Source: a virus
Length of the DNA stretch: 27,568 nt
Virus record (IMG/VR): IMGVR_UViG_3300031521_000303
Location: 1 to 27,568 of that record
Strand: one strand, 5' to 3'
Shown: piece by piece, positions 14,470-21,659 of the stretch
Layout of the letters: the number at the start of each line of letters is the position of its first letter
Position numbering within the stretch: position 1 is the first letter of the stretch
The notes under the pieces: generated by a model
What the model saw: only the letters and a program-made list of their open reading frames with translations
Database searches by the model: none
Told to the model about the DNA's origin: nothing
Translations under genes and position numbers: made by a program

Positions 14470-15204
14470 TTATGAGAACAATCTTTTAATAGGGATAAGA
14501 GAACCCCACTCATCCTCATCAATACCTTTATCAATCCTCTCTTGAATAGAATCTGCTTTTTGATTCATCCTATCTGGATTCAACTTCAATCCATTTCCCA
14601 TAATAGAAGCAGATGATGTATCATATTTAATATTGATATTATCAGCCCATTGTCTAAGAGTATTCATTTCTACAACAAGCTTAAATAAGTAGTTATTAAC
14701 AATCTCATCTGTATCTTCGGTGGTAACTACTCTAAAAGCAACCTTATTATAATCTGATCTACCAAATCGTAATCTTTTTGATTCTGTATTAAAATCAAAG
14801 ATTATTGGTTCTCTAAATAAATCCTTAAAGGTGTTTAGATATTGTCTCATAACAACATATGCAGACATTTGAATTTGATCTCCGCCACCATTCACAGATA
14901 ATAGATAATAAATAGATGAAGATGGATATGCCATATTTGCAACATTTGGTGCATCATCAATTCCATAACAATCAGAGATTGCAACAACTGAATCAGCCAA
15001 TTCAACTTCCATTTGACCATTAGGCTCTATCACTATAAATTGCTTATATGAACCCCAATCACTATAATCATAGAAAAATCTTGAGGAGTTTTCTATAATG
15101 TCATCCCATTGTTCATCTGTAACTTCAACTGTATGAATTTGAGAACCAAGCTTCCTAAAAATATATGATTTTAAATCTGCTACATTTGATAAATATTTAG
15201 CCAT
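14470..15204 (-). CDS. neck / head-completion protein candidate (gp13-like)
   Basis: Encodes 244 aa from the ATG at 15204 (AAGGA seven nt upstream). The N-terminal segment, D-L-K-S-Y-I-F-R-K-L-G then V-E-V-T-D-E-Q-W-D-D-I-I-E-N-S-S-R-F-F-Y-D-Y, fits the pattern L-x-x-Y-x-x-R-x-L-G-x-P-x-x-x-I-x-V-x-D-x-Q-x-x-D-x-I-x-D-A-L-x-x-F of phage neck proteins. In T4 gp13 and gp14 join the filled head to the tail. Length is below T4 gp13 (309 aa) and near gp14 (256 aa), so the exact counterpart is uncertain. It lies between an HNH nuclease and the small basic gene in the late block. Confidence 0.6.
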   Translation of the reverse strand: MAKYLSNVADLKSYIFRKLGSQIHTVEVTDEQWDDIIENSSRFFYDYSDWGSYKQFIVIEPNGQMEVELADSVVAISDCYGIDDAPNVANMAYPSSSIYYLLSVNGGGDQIQMSAYVVMRQYLNTFKDLFREPIIFDFNTESKRLRFGRSDYNKVAFRVVTTEDTDEIVNNYLFKLVVEMNTLRQWADNINIKYDTSSASIMGNGLKLNPDRMNQKADSIQERIDKGIDEDEWGSLIPIKRLFS

Positions 15205-15213
15205 CAAATATCC

Positions 15214-15564
15214 TTATGGTCTATTTTTATATTTGATATTTAACATCTTTGCATCTGATATAACATCAACATTAAATGATTTATATGAACCTAAATGTCC
15301 TATAGAAAGATGACAAATGATGCCATCTGACCCATCCTCACATAATGTGATTAGATTATCAGGATTTAATTCAAGTGACTGATCTAAATGAAATGGTTTA
15401 ATATGATGAACTTCTAATTTTGTTGTTCCACCACAGACAGCACATGTACCATTATCTTTTAAATGAGCAGCTCTTACTTTTGGCCATTCTGGACTTCTTG
15501 AAACATCTAAAGGTACTTTACCTTTTAGAACATCATTGATTTTTGTTAAGATAGTTGAAGCCAT
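15214..15564 (-). CDS. HNH endonuclease
   Basis: Encodes 116 aa. A complete HNH core is visible: CAVCGG (Cys41/Cys44), L-E-V-H-H-I-K-P (His53/His54), L-N-P-D-N-L-I-T-L-C (Asn70, Cys75), then CHLSIGH (Cys84, His85, His90), giving zinc ligands and a His/Asn active site. A preceding segment S-P-E-W-P-K-V-R-A is typical of stand-alone phage HNH enzymes. Such enzymes nick or cut DNA; free-standing copies between structural genes are often homing endonucleases, though some phages use HNH proteins in packaging. It is flanked closely on both sides (9-10 nt gaps) and has an AAGGA site. Confidence 0.88.
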   Translation of the reverse strand: MASTILTKINDVLKGKVPLDVSRSPEWPKVRAAHLKDNGTCAVCGGTTKLEVHHIKPFHLDQSLELNPDNLITLCEDGSDGIICHLSIGHLGSYKSFNVDVISDAKMLNIKYKNRP

Positions 15565-15573
15565 TTTATTTCC

Positions 15574-16029
15574 TTATAAGTTTTTTTCTCTGTTAAACTC
15601 TCTAAATTTCATATCAACATTTACAATAATTTGGGTGTCGTTTTCAGTAGTACTAAAGAGTGGACCATCTACACTTAGAAACCAAATATCAGTGAAACTA
15701 TATTTTTTAATTGTTATATGTTGGTTATTTTGAATATAGACTTCAAATGTATCAAGAGGCATTTTTGTTTGTCTGAATGATTCTTGCATATCAAGAATGA
15801 TATCATATACCTCTAAATCCTCATCCATAATAAATGATATTGGCATAGTAGTATATTGTCTAGAATCTCCAACATTTATAACTTGCTCACCATTTCTATA
15901 ATTTTCAATAGGATTTAACATTACATCAGGTAGTTTAACTGATTGTAAATAAAATTTTAATGTTTCTTCTTTCCATGTGAACTGAGCAAAAAAGCTTAGA
16001 TTATTAGCAAAATTATTATATGCTTTCAT
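15574..16029 (-). CDS. tail tube-fold protein (tube paralogue or tube initiator)
   Basis: Encodes 151 aa. The C-terminal half has the tube signature: Y-S-F-T-D-I-W-F-L-S-V-D-G, then S-T-T-E-N-D-T-Q-I-I-V-N-V-D-M-K-F, which corresponds in layout to the gp19 P-T-N-V-G-E-L region and final strand. The front half, with S-V-K-L-P-D-V and N-V-G-D-S-R-Q-Y-T-T-M-P-I-S-F, fits the first sheet of the fold. It could be a second tube protein or, like gp48/gp54 in T4, a protein that starts the tube on the baseplate. It is the first leftward gene, with the late-type motif 16039-16052 and no strong ribosome site (AAAGAGA only). Confidence 0.6.
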   Translation of the reverse strand: MKAYNNFANNLSFFAQFTWKEETLKFYLQSVKLPDVMLNPIENYRNGEQVINVGDSRQYTTMPISFIMDEDLEVYDIILDMQESFRQTKMPLDTFEVYIQNNQHITIKKYSFTDIWFLSVDGPLFSTTENDTQIIVNVDMKFREFNREKNL

Positions 16030-16038
16030 ATATTCTCT

Positions 16039-16052
16039 TTTTAACTATTTAA
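16039..16052 (-). promoter_or_regulatory. putative late promoter motif, first of the leftward block
   Basis: Minus strand TTAAATAGTTAAAA, 10-23 nt ahead of the tube-fold gene. The remaining part of the 179-nt divergent gap holds only A/T-rich DNA and the rightward promoter at 16147. Confidence 0.55.
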
Positions 16053-16146
16053 TTTTGTTTAAAATTCTTTACAATTTATATGAAATATGTTAGAATGTAT
16101 AAAATATTTTACAAAACTACAAATTCTTTTTAAAAAACCCTTTACT

Positions 16147-16169
16147 TTTACATTATTAAATAGTATAAT
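16147..16169 (+). promoter_or_regulatory. rightward sigma70-type promoter
   Basis: TTTACATTAT (16147-16156), weakly like the other -35 boxes, lies 17 nt (start to start) before TATAAT (16164-16169). The acidic-protein gene starts 40 nt downstream with AAAGGAG. Confidence 0.55.
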
Positions 16170-16208
16170 AACACCAAGGATAATTCTATCTAATGATAAA
16201 GGAGAATA

Positions 16209-16466
16209 ATGACAGAAATTTATGATGAAGAAGATGACTTTGATATTGATGCTTTTGATGAAGAATTAGACAGGATGATGGGAACAGATGAAAGAGTACA
16301 AAAACTTCCAGAGGATGCCTTTGACTGTTCTGAATTCTCAATAGTATTAAGAGAAAATGGTGATACTGTTACAATTATTGAAAGATATGATGGAACAGTT
16401 GAAGAGTATATAACATGTACTAAAGCTATGGAAGATAGATTAAAAGAAAATCTAGCCAAACAATAG
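16209..16466 (+). CDS. small acidic hypothetical protein (85 aa)
   Basis: I do not recognise this protein. The first 30 residues are very acidic, followed by a probable three-strand region (S-I-V-L-R-E-N-G-D-T-V-T-I-I-E) and a C-terminal helix. A good AAAGGAG site lies 7 nt before ATG. Acidic early phage proteins of this size often mimic DNA or bind host enzymes, but nothing here proves that. The real frame is the plus strand; the opposite frame is a serine-rich shadow. Confidence 0.75.
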   Translation: MTEIYDEEDDFDIDAFDEELDRMMGTDERVQKLPEDAFDCSEFSIVLRENGDTVTIIERYDGTVEEYITCTKAMEDRLKENLAKQ

Positions 16467-16474
16467 TCTTAAAA

Positions 16475-16488
16475 TTAAATAGTTAAAA
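16475..16488 (+). promoter_or_regulatory. late-type motif on the plus strand
   Basis: TTAAATAGTTAAAA in the exact consensus form, 15 nt before the AUC start of the helix-turn-helix gene. It is the only rightward copy found in the window. Confidence 0.5.
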
Positions 16489-16502
16489 AGAAAGGAGAAA
16501 GA

Positions 16503-18245
16503 ATCAAACAGCAAGCAATTATATGTTCAAATGAATTTAAAAAATACTTTGATAAAAAAGAGTTCAAGATTCTTTCTCCTCTTTCTGATTCTGTTACAGT
16601 ATATAACTATGACATAAAATATGTAATATTAAATGTTGATGATTATAAACTATTCAAATCTAGACATCTTCCAGTAGGTCTTGCTGTAAAAATAATAAAA
16701 CCATCTGCTTCTGATATTGAAAATGCTTTCTATAAAGATAACTTCAAAACAATCCCATTAGAAGTATTGAACAAACAAAAGATCACATCATTAGAACTTA
16801 ATAGTATTGTCTTAAATGATATGTCTGTGACACTTCAAGATAAATACCTTTATGAGCTAACTAGATCATTCCTTGATACAGAAACAGCGGATAGAAAAAG
16901 AGTGCCTGGTGATAGATGGGTAAATGTAGAAGATTTAAGAAAATGGGTTAAATTGACATTCAGAACAACTGATGTTGATGGCTTCTTACCTCATTTTCTT
17001 AAATCTTCATTTGTTCTTCATGATCAAACTATAAAAAAAGGAATCTTCAAACTACAAACTAAACAGGGTGTACTTGGAGACAAATCTGGAATTTATACAA
17101 CACACATCATGAAAAGAAATGAAAGATTTTCGTTTAAAGCCTTCCTAAGAACAACTGTGGAATTTTTATATGCTATGCCAACTGCAGAAAATAGAACATC
17201 TGGTATTGATTATCTATCAGAAATAGCAGAAGCACCAGCAGGTAAAAGAGGAAAACTGATATCAAAGTATTCGTCATCTATTCTAGGCACAACAAACCAA
17301 GCACATATAGCAAAGATTGTTGGAATTTCTCAAGCAAGAGTTTCTCAAATCTGTAAAGATTTCTTAAAAGTATATTCATTCAAACAAATCTCTAGAGAAG
17401 AGTTTGAAAATACTAATTTTGAATACAAGAATGAGAATGGAGTTAAAAGTCCGCTTCTTAGAAAATATCATCTTGAATCTGGAGTTGATAGTCTGACTGG
17501 TGAAGTCACTATTGATAATAGATATTATGTTTTGATTGGATCTAAGTTAGTATCACACTTTTTCTTCAAATCATCTATTGTAGGCATGACAAAAAAGAAA
17601 GTCAGAACTAGAGATGGAAAAGAACTTGAAATTGAGAAACTAGAAAGAAGAGAACTATCTTTATTGGCTAACTCTACTAAATATAAAACACAGTTAAAAC
17701 ATGTCAATGCCACAACTAATGTACAACTAAATAACAAACCTAAAACAAATACACGACATTATGCATACAATAATGAAGTTGAGAAATGTGTTGAAAATAA
17801 TATGTTACAAATAGTTGCACACACTAGAAGAATAGCAAATGACAAACTAACATCTTTTGTTCTAAAAGAGATGATCTTGAATTTGATTGAGACTGTGAAA
17901 GTTGGAAAGCTAAACAAGTCAGTCAGACAAATGAATGTGATGAGAAAACAAATTGGTAGAGAGATTAACTTGATTAATACTCAACTAAACAATAGATCAT
18001 TACAAATGGATTCATTATATGTATTTAAACTCCAAACAATTTCAAGTGCATATAATAGAATTAAAAACATCCTAAAAGAAGTTGATACTAAAATATTAAA
18101 CCAATCAAAACACTTCTATTCTAATTCTGATTTGGATTCTTCTTTTGATTCAGAAATAGATTCAACTTTAACTCTTCTTTCTTCTATTTTAGATTCAAAT
18201 ACAGATTCTTCTTTAGATAATCCATTAGAGGTAGCTCCTTTTTAA
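16503..18245 (+). CDS. helix-turn-helix DNA-binding protein, likely AUC start
   Basis: Encodes 580 aa if begun at ATC 16503, which has AGGAG five nt upstream. The frame is open from there, but no ATG, GTG or TTG occurs before TTG at 16767 (492 aa). The first 88 codons look coding (N-terminal K-Q-Q-A-I-I-C-S-N-E-F-K-K-Y-F-D) and the AGGAG site fits only the ATC. Residues about 264-291 form a helix-turn-helix (H-I-A-K-I-V-G-I-S-Q-A-R-V-S-Q-I-C). The middle and C-terminal parts are helical and basic, and the last 40 residues are a Ser/Asp-rich tail. It could be a replication initiator or a regulator; I cannot name a family. If AUC is used, initiation would be weak and possibly IF3-sensitive, as in autoregulated genes. 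The upstream motif is of the late type. Confidence 0.75.
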   Translation: MKQQAIICSNEFKKYFDKKEFKILSPLSDSVTVYNYDIKYVILNVDDYKLFKSRHLPVGLAVKIIKPSASDIENAFYKDNFKTIPLEVLNKQKITSLELNSIVLNDMSVTLQDKYLYELTRSFLDTETADRKRVPGDRWVNVEDLRKWVKLTFRTTDVDGFLPHFLKSSFVLHDQTIKKGIFKLQTKQGVLGDKSGIYTTHIMKRNERFSFKAFLRTTVEFLYAMPTAENRTSGIDYLSEIAEAPAGKRGKLISKYSSSILGTTNQAHIAKIVGISQARVSQICKDFLKVYSFKQISREEFENTNFEYKNENGVKSPLLRKYHLESGVDSLTGEVTIDNRYYVLIGSKLVSHFFFKSSIVGMTKKKVRTRDGKELEIEKLERRELSLLANSTKYKTQLKHVNATTNVQLNNKPKTNTRHYAYNNEVEKCVENNMLQIVAHTRRIANDKLTSFVLKEMILNLIETVKVGKLNKSVRQMNVMRKQIGREINLINTQLNNRSLQMDSLYVFKLQTISSAYNRIKNILKEVDTKILNQSKHFYSNSDLDSSFDSEIDSTLTLLSSILDSNTDSSLDNPLEVAPF

Positions 18246-18344
18246 AATCTTCCGCAGTTATGCATAAGATAAATATATAAGATTTTAGAATAAAATCAGC
18301 TTTTAACTCCTTCCCTACTATACCTCTGTCTAATTTAAAATTAC

Positions 18345-18366
18345 TTTAAGATTAACATAGTATAAT
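18345..18366 (+). promoter_or_regulatory. rightward sigma70-type promoter before the sigma factor gene
   Basis: TTTAAGATTA (18345-18354) and TATAAT (18361-18366), spaced 16 nt start to start. It is followed by a mini-ORF and two direct repeats before the gp55-like gene. Confidence 0.65.
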
Positions 18367-18386
18367 ACTATATAAGGAAAAGAATA

Positions 18387-18419
18387 ATGATGATTGTATC
18401 ACTATTTGACTTCATATGA
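18387..18419 (+). CDS. possible 10-codon leader peptide
   Basis: ATG at 18387 has AAGGA upstream and reads MMIVSLFDFI before TGA. It lies between the promoter and the gp55-like gene, 78 nt before its start. It could be a leader that controls translation of the sigma factor, or chance. Confidence 0.35.
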   Translation: MMIVSLFDFI

Positions 18420-18441
18420 GTAGTTAGTCAATTCATATGAG
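18411..18441 (+). repeat. two direct repeats TTCATATGAG, 21 bp apart
   Basis: Copies at 18411-18420 and 18432-18441, start to start exactly two helical turns, downstream of the promoter at 18345. Each contains the palindrome CATATG. It is suggestive of a tandem operator for a dimeric regulator. Confidence 0.4.
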
Positions 18442-18496
18442 ATCATTTAAATTTGGTACCATTCTATTACTCTATTGACTATATAACAACAAAAGG

Positions 18497-19780
18497 ATGG
18501 AACAACAAAACATGTTTAATAATCAATCAGAAGATCAACAACCAAAGAAGTATCTTGCCTTATATAGCATATGGTGTCAAGATACAAATAAAAAAGAGAA
18601 AGATAAAGCCAACCATTATATGAATGGTGAGTTCTTTCAGTATGTAGTTACAAAGTATAAAGACACTGGTGAATATACAGATGAGTTATGTGAACTTCTT
18701 GATCTTCTCATTAGAAAGAATTTGACTCATAAAAACTTTATTAGATATGAGGCTGGTGATAAACATGAGATGTATAGTAATGCTATGGCAAAGATTTGGC
18801 AATATACAATCAAAGGATACAATCCTAAACTGAGTACTGCTTTTGTATTCTTTACCACTGCAATTAGAAATGCATTTAAGGAAGTTCTAAAAGACTATTA
18901 CTCAGAAAAGAATATGGCTAGAAATTTATTACGAAGAAGAGATATTAATATCTTTGTTCATAACTATGAAGTTCAAGATATCTGTGACTTTGATGAGTCT
19001 GTAACAGACGCTCTTAAATTTATGAATGATGAAGAAGTAGTTGATGTAAAAGAGGATATAAATGAGTTTTATCTAGCAGTAAAAGAGAAATGGGAATCAT
19101 CATCAATCAGACTTATTGAAGATGAGAATGCTCCAAAGTTTAAAAGACAGTACTATACTTTCAATCACTTTATCCCTGTTCATAATTTCTCTGAAGAATC
19201 TCTAGGACTCAATCTATATAATAGTGTAAACAAAACTGACTTTATTGAGTATGCTAAAAGAGAAAATGTGATCTTAGATGAAAATAAAGATATCAAAGAA
19301 CTCAAAAAATTATTTCTACATGTTCTAATCAAAAGATCAAAAGGTATTGTCGTTGATTATTTTGATTTAAGAGTTATCAATGAAGCAAATGGTATTCCTC
19401 CATCATATATTCAAAACAGAGCAACTATGGTTCGTAAACTTGGACATCAGTACATCGGAGTATTTTCTGATGAGTGGGAGTTTAAAGCTGAAGATGGAAA
19501 AGAGTTAGGTAAGAATATTATATTAGGCAGAATTCAGGAATCATTTGATATGATGTTGAACAAATCACCTATTTCAAATGGCAGATATATACGATACTCA
19601 TACATTCCCAGAGAAGATTTTGTTACTGCAGAACAATATCCAAAAGTATGGTATGGATTAAAAGATGATAGAGTAAAGAGACATATTTCAATTGATCAAA
19701 CTCCTACAACATATTTAGCTTGGTTGAACACTGAGAAGAATCCAACAAGAGTTTATGATGCTTGTTTACTCAGGCAATAA
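18497..19780 (+). CDS. 55: gp55-like late sigma factor with long C-terminal extension
   Basis: Encodes 427 aa, more than twice T4 gp55 (185 aa). Residues about 85-135 match the gp55 sigma region 2 pattern: H-E-M-Y-S-N-A-M-A-K-I-W-Q-Y, then Y-N-P-K-L-S-T-A-F-V-F-F-T-T-A-I-R-N-A-F-K-E-V-L-K-D, as in phage late sigmas. Gp55 binds the host core polymerase and directs it to late promoters; the TTAAATA-type motifs upstream of the capsid genes are the likely targets. The extra 250 residues include a small helix-extended-helix-like segment (about 246-280, K-T-D-F-I-E-Y-A-K-R-E-N) and an unrecognised C-terminal part. The ribosome site is odd: AAAAGG touches the ATG directly, and the second ATG (18512) is too far. 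An alternative start is therefore possible. Confidence 0.75.
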   Translation: MEQQNMFNNQSEDQQPKKYLALYSIWCQDTNKKEKDKANHYMNGEFFQYVVTKYKDTGEYTDELCELLDLLIRKNLTHKNFIRYEAGDKHEMYSNAMAKIWQYTIKGYNPKLSTAFVFFTTAIRNAFKEVLKDYYSEKNMARNLLRRRDINIFVHNYEVQDICDFDESVTDALKFMNDEEVVDVKEDINEFYLAVKEKWESSSIRLIEDENAPKFKRQYYTFNHFIPVHNFSEESLGLNLYNSVNKTDFIEYAKRENVILDENKDIKELKKLFLHVLIKRSKGIVVDYFDLRVINEANGIPPSYIQNRATMVRKLGHQYIGVFSDEWEFKAEDGKELGKNIILGRIQESFDMMLNKSPISNGRYIRYSYIPREDFVTAEQYPKVWYGLKDDRVKRHISIDQTPTTYLAWLNTEKNPTRVYDACLLRQ

Positions 19781-19790
19781 CTAAGTAGCT

Positions 19791-19813
19791 TTTAAGTTAA
19801 TATGGTGTATAAT
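19791..19813 (+). promoter_or_regulatory. rightward early-type promoter, copy 1
   Basis: TTTAAGTTAA (19791-19800) and TATAAT (19808-19813). The 31 nt around it are almost identical to those at 20504-20526. The -35 box resembles the C. jejuni box TTTAAGTnTT. Confidence 0.8.
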
Positions 19814-19844
19814 AACACTATCAAATAATTAGAAAGGCTATATA

Positions 19845-20501
19845 ATGGAAGACAAATATATCCCTAGTTGGCTAAGACAAACTACAAAAGAAAAGGAACT
19901 ACTTGAAATGTCTATAGCTGGTTGGGGTGATTGGCAACCTAAAAGAGATAGAGTTGCATCCAAAACACTAAAAAGTCTAAAATCAGATTATAAAAAGCTA
20001 ACTGATATTGAATTTGATGGAATATCATTTGAATTATATAAGCACAAAGATAAAGAATGGTATTTACTTGGAAAAATAAATGACCTTAAACTTGATGATA
20101 TAAGTTTTGAAGTAATATTTAAAATTGAATTTTCAAAAAGACCTGATATTACTAGAATGTTTTCTATTTATAAAAATACAGTGAATGTTGATGGTGTAAT
20201 GACAAGAGAAGATATGAGAGGATCAAAAATTGGTAGATTTATGTATCAATATTTTGTAAATAAACTTGATTATACTTTATTATCAGATGAGATCCAATAT
20301 CACAAAGCTAGACTACTCTGGGCTAGATTATCAAAATTAGATACTGTCATTGTTGATATTATTAATCTTGATAAAGAAGTTATTGTTGAAAAGAATATAA
20401 CTGTACACCATGGAGAACTTGATCATGAATTTGATCCTAGAGTTTGGGATTATTCAGACATTAAAAAGAATATCAGATTAGTTCTTACATCTGTTAAGTA
20501 G
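19845..20501 (+). CDS. GNAT-like protein (218 aa)
   Basis: The C-terminal half has a GNAT-type pattern: M-R-G-S-K-I-G-R-F-M-Y-Q-Y (residues 124-136, cf. the R-x-x-G-x-G/A acetyl-CoA loop), then L-L-S-D-E-I-Q-Y-H-K-A-R-L-L-W-A-R-L. The latter recalls the S-D-x-x-Q-x-x-x-A-x-x-L-W-x-x-L motif of phage GNAT-like proteins. The loop has R-G-S-K-I-G rather than a full Q-x-x-G-x-G/A, so activity is not certain. Phage acetyltransferases can modify host proteins such as RNA polymerase, but no substrate is indicated. The gene has its own strong promoter (19791-19813) and an AAAGG site, and is followed by an identical promoter for the next gene. Confidence 0.6.
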   Translation: MEDKYIPSWLRQTTKEKELLEMSIAGWGDWQPKRDRVASKTLKSLKSDYKKLTDIEFDGISFELYKHKDKEWYLLGKINDLKLDDISFEVIFKIEFSKRPDITRMFSIYKNTVNVDGVMTREDMRGSKIGRFMYQYFVNKLDYTLLSDEIQYHKARLLWARLSKLDTVIVDIINLDKEVIVEKNITVHHGELDHEFDPRVWDYSDIKKNIRLVLTSVK

Positions 20502-20503
20502 CT

Positions 20504-20526
20504 TTTAAGTTAATATGGTGTATAAT
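20504..20526 (+). promoter_or_regulatory. rightward early-type promoter, copy 2
   Basis: TTTAAGTTAA (20504-20513) and TATAAT (20521-20526), same spacing and nearly the same flanks as the promoter at 19791. The -35 box begins directly after the GNAT-like gene's stop codon, 3 nt away. Confidence 0.8.
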
Positions 20527-20558
20527 AACTCTATTAAATAATTAAAAAGGATTTTGAG

Positions 20559-20837
20559 ATGAAAAAGATTTTAATTTCATTAGCTTTAATAGCAGGAATT
20601 TTATCTAATGCTTCTGCTATGGGAGATAGAGAAAGAAACGCTTTAGCAATTATTGGTGGGGTAGCAGTAGTTGGAGCCATTGTCAATGCTAATCAACCAA
20701 GATATGAAGAGAGATATGAATCATATCCTCCAAGATATGTAGAACCACAAAGAGAAGTTATTGTAGTTGATCGACCAGTAAGAGTTATAAGATATGAAGA
20801 GAGATATTCATATCCAAGTTACTATCGTTATAGATAA
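20559..20837 (+). CDS. small secreted or envelope protein with Gly-rich membrane segment and Arg/Tyr-rich tail
   Basis: Encodes 92 aa. Residues 1-20 form a classical signal peptide (KK, then I-L-I-S-L-A-L-I-A-G-I-L, then N-A-S-A), with likely cleavage after Ala20. The mature part begins MGDRERN and has a glycine-containing hydrophobic stretch (residues about 28-43, I-I-G-G-V-A-V-V-G-A-I). A tail very rich in Arg, Tyr, Glu and Pro follows, with repeated R-Y-E-E-R-Y and S-Y-P motifs. It is probably exported to the periplasm or outer membrane. Possible roles include superinfection exclusion or lysis timing, but no known family is evident. It resembles host small periplasmic proteins in style, so capture from a host is possible. 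Confidence 0.75.
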   Translation: MKKILISLALIAGILSNASAMGDRERNALAIIGGVAVVGAIVNANQPRYEERYESYPPRYVEPQREVIVVDRPVRVIRYEERYSYPSYYRYR

Positions 20838-20849
20838 CTTTAAATTTAT

Positions 20850-20871
20850 TTTAAGGTTATTATGTTATAAT
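20850..20871 (+). promoter_or_regulatory. promoter for the structured RNA / tRNA region
   Basis: TTTAAGGTTA (20850-20859) and TATAAT (20866-20871). It follows the secreted-protein gene and precedes 1.6 kb without a protein gene, so its product should be RNA. Confidence 0.7.
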
Positions 20872-20897
20872 TATATTGAACATGTTGATTGTTTGTC

Positions 20898-20922
20898 ACC
20901 TCCAAGAAATTATCTTGGAGGT
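20898..20922 (+). terminator. hairpin near the 5' end of the RNA region
   Basis: A perfect 10-bp stem, ACCTCCAAGA (20898-20907) with TCTTGGAGGT (20913-20922), around a 5-nt loop. It is followed by TCTTT, so it could act as a terminator or attenuator about 45 nt after the promoter. It may also be the first helix of the large RNA. Confidence 0.55.
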
Positions 20923-20996
20923 TCTTTAAAATACATATTTTAAGCTATCGGCCTAGCTTTTAAGTCTTAGGAAAGACATAATATGTATTTTAAAGA
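20923..20996 (+). ncRNA. three-way-junction RNA element
   Basis: A perfect 17-bp outer helix (20923-20939 with 20980-20996) encloses two hairpins. The first is AAGCTA/TAGCTT with a 6-nt loop (20942-20959), the second GTCTT/AAGAC with a 4-nt loop (20964-20977). The perfect long helix and neat inner hairpins are not expected by chance in plain intergenic DNA. It is placed directly after the 20898 hairpin and probably is the 5' domain of a longer structured transcript. Confidence 0.65.
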
Positions 20997-21553
20997 GCTT
21001 GAGGAGTAATTAACCTAAGGCTTAACCTATTTTTATAATAATGTGTATATTTGATGTGATGGCACTAAGAGAGGTTCAATTCCTCTTTGGATATCATCCA
21101 AGCAGGTTTGTCAAATTTGGGATCAAACTCCAAGTCAGATGATAATTATTGTATCAAAGCTCATAATAGATGTGCATAAAAATGAGATTGGTGAGAGTTA
21201 CTGAGTCATATGATGGTCCTGCGCTTAAGTGGGTAATTGTACAGTAACTGCTTTGAGTTTTCTAAGGAAGATTGAAAGCAGTTATAGCTGAAAAGCACCA
21301 CACGAGTTGGTGTCTAATCCCTTTGTTAAAAGACTGTATGTCAATGCTTAGGGTGAGTTGCGATCATAGGACTAACATGCTGGACTATGAAAATACACTA
21401 TTATAATTGCGGATATGGCATGTTCTTGAGCCAAAGAGAGAACAAAATACAATACTTTGATGGTATGTGATTCAGAACATTGGTATATAAGCCCAGAACG
21501 TCAACATCAAAGTTCTTTAAATTGGTAGCCCATATATGTAACTGGGCACTTAT

Positions 21554-21659
21554 ATGAGAGTGACGGAATTGGTAGACGTGTTCATAACTATAGAATAGGA
21601 CGCTATTTTATGTGTGTGATAAATTCTAGAATATTGTTGGTTCGAATCCAGCCTCTCAT
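21554..21659 (+). ncRNA. tRNA-Leu-like element, 106 nt, abnormal length
   Basis: A perfect 7-bp acceptor (ATGAGAG with CTCTCAT), a D-arm identical in style to tRNA-Leu (CGGAATTGGTAGACG) and a proper T-arm (GTTGG TTCGAAT CCAGC) are present. Between D-arm and T-arm there are about 60 nt. A short candidate anticodon stem (TGTTC/GAATA) gives a 9-nt loop, and TAGAATA occurs twice, 36 nt apart (21591 and 21627), as if an insertion lies there. There is no encoded CCA (TCA instead). It may be an interrupted tRNA, a tRNA with a giant variable arm, or a tRNA-mimic domain of the larger RNA. Confidence 0.55.

Noticed and set aside
21070-21086. T-arm-like hairpin AGAGG TTCAATT CCTCT as part of another tRNA
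   Set aside because: No matching acceptor stem at the right distance; the following bases form their own TTGGAT/ATCCAA hairpin. Kept only as part of the structured RNA region.
21200-21550. Group I intron or tmRNA
   Set aside because: I could not identify a convincing P3-P7-P8 core, a splice context or a tag-peptide frame.
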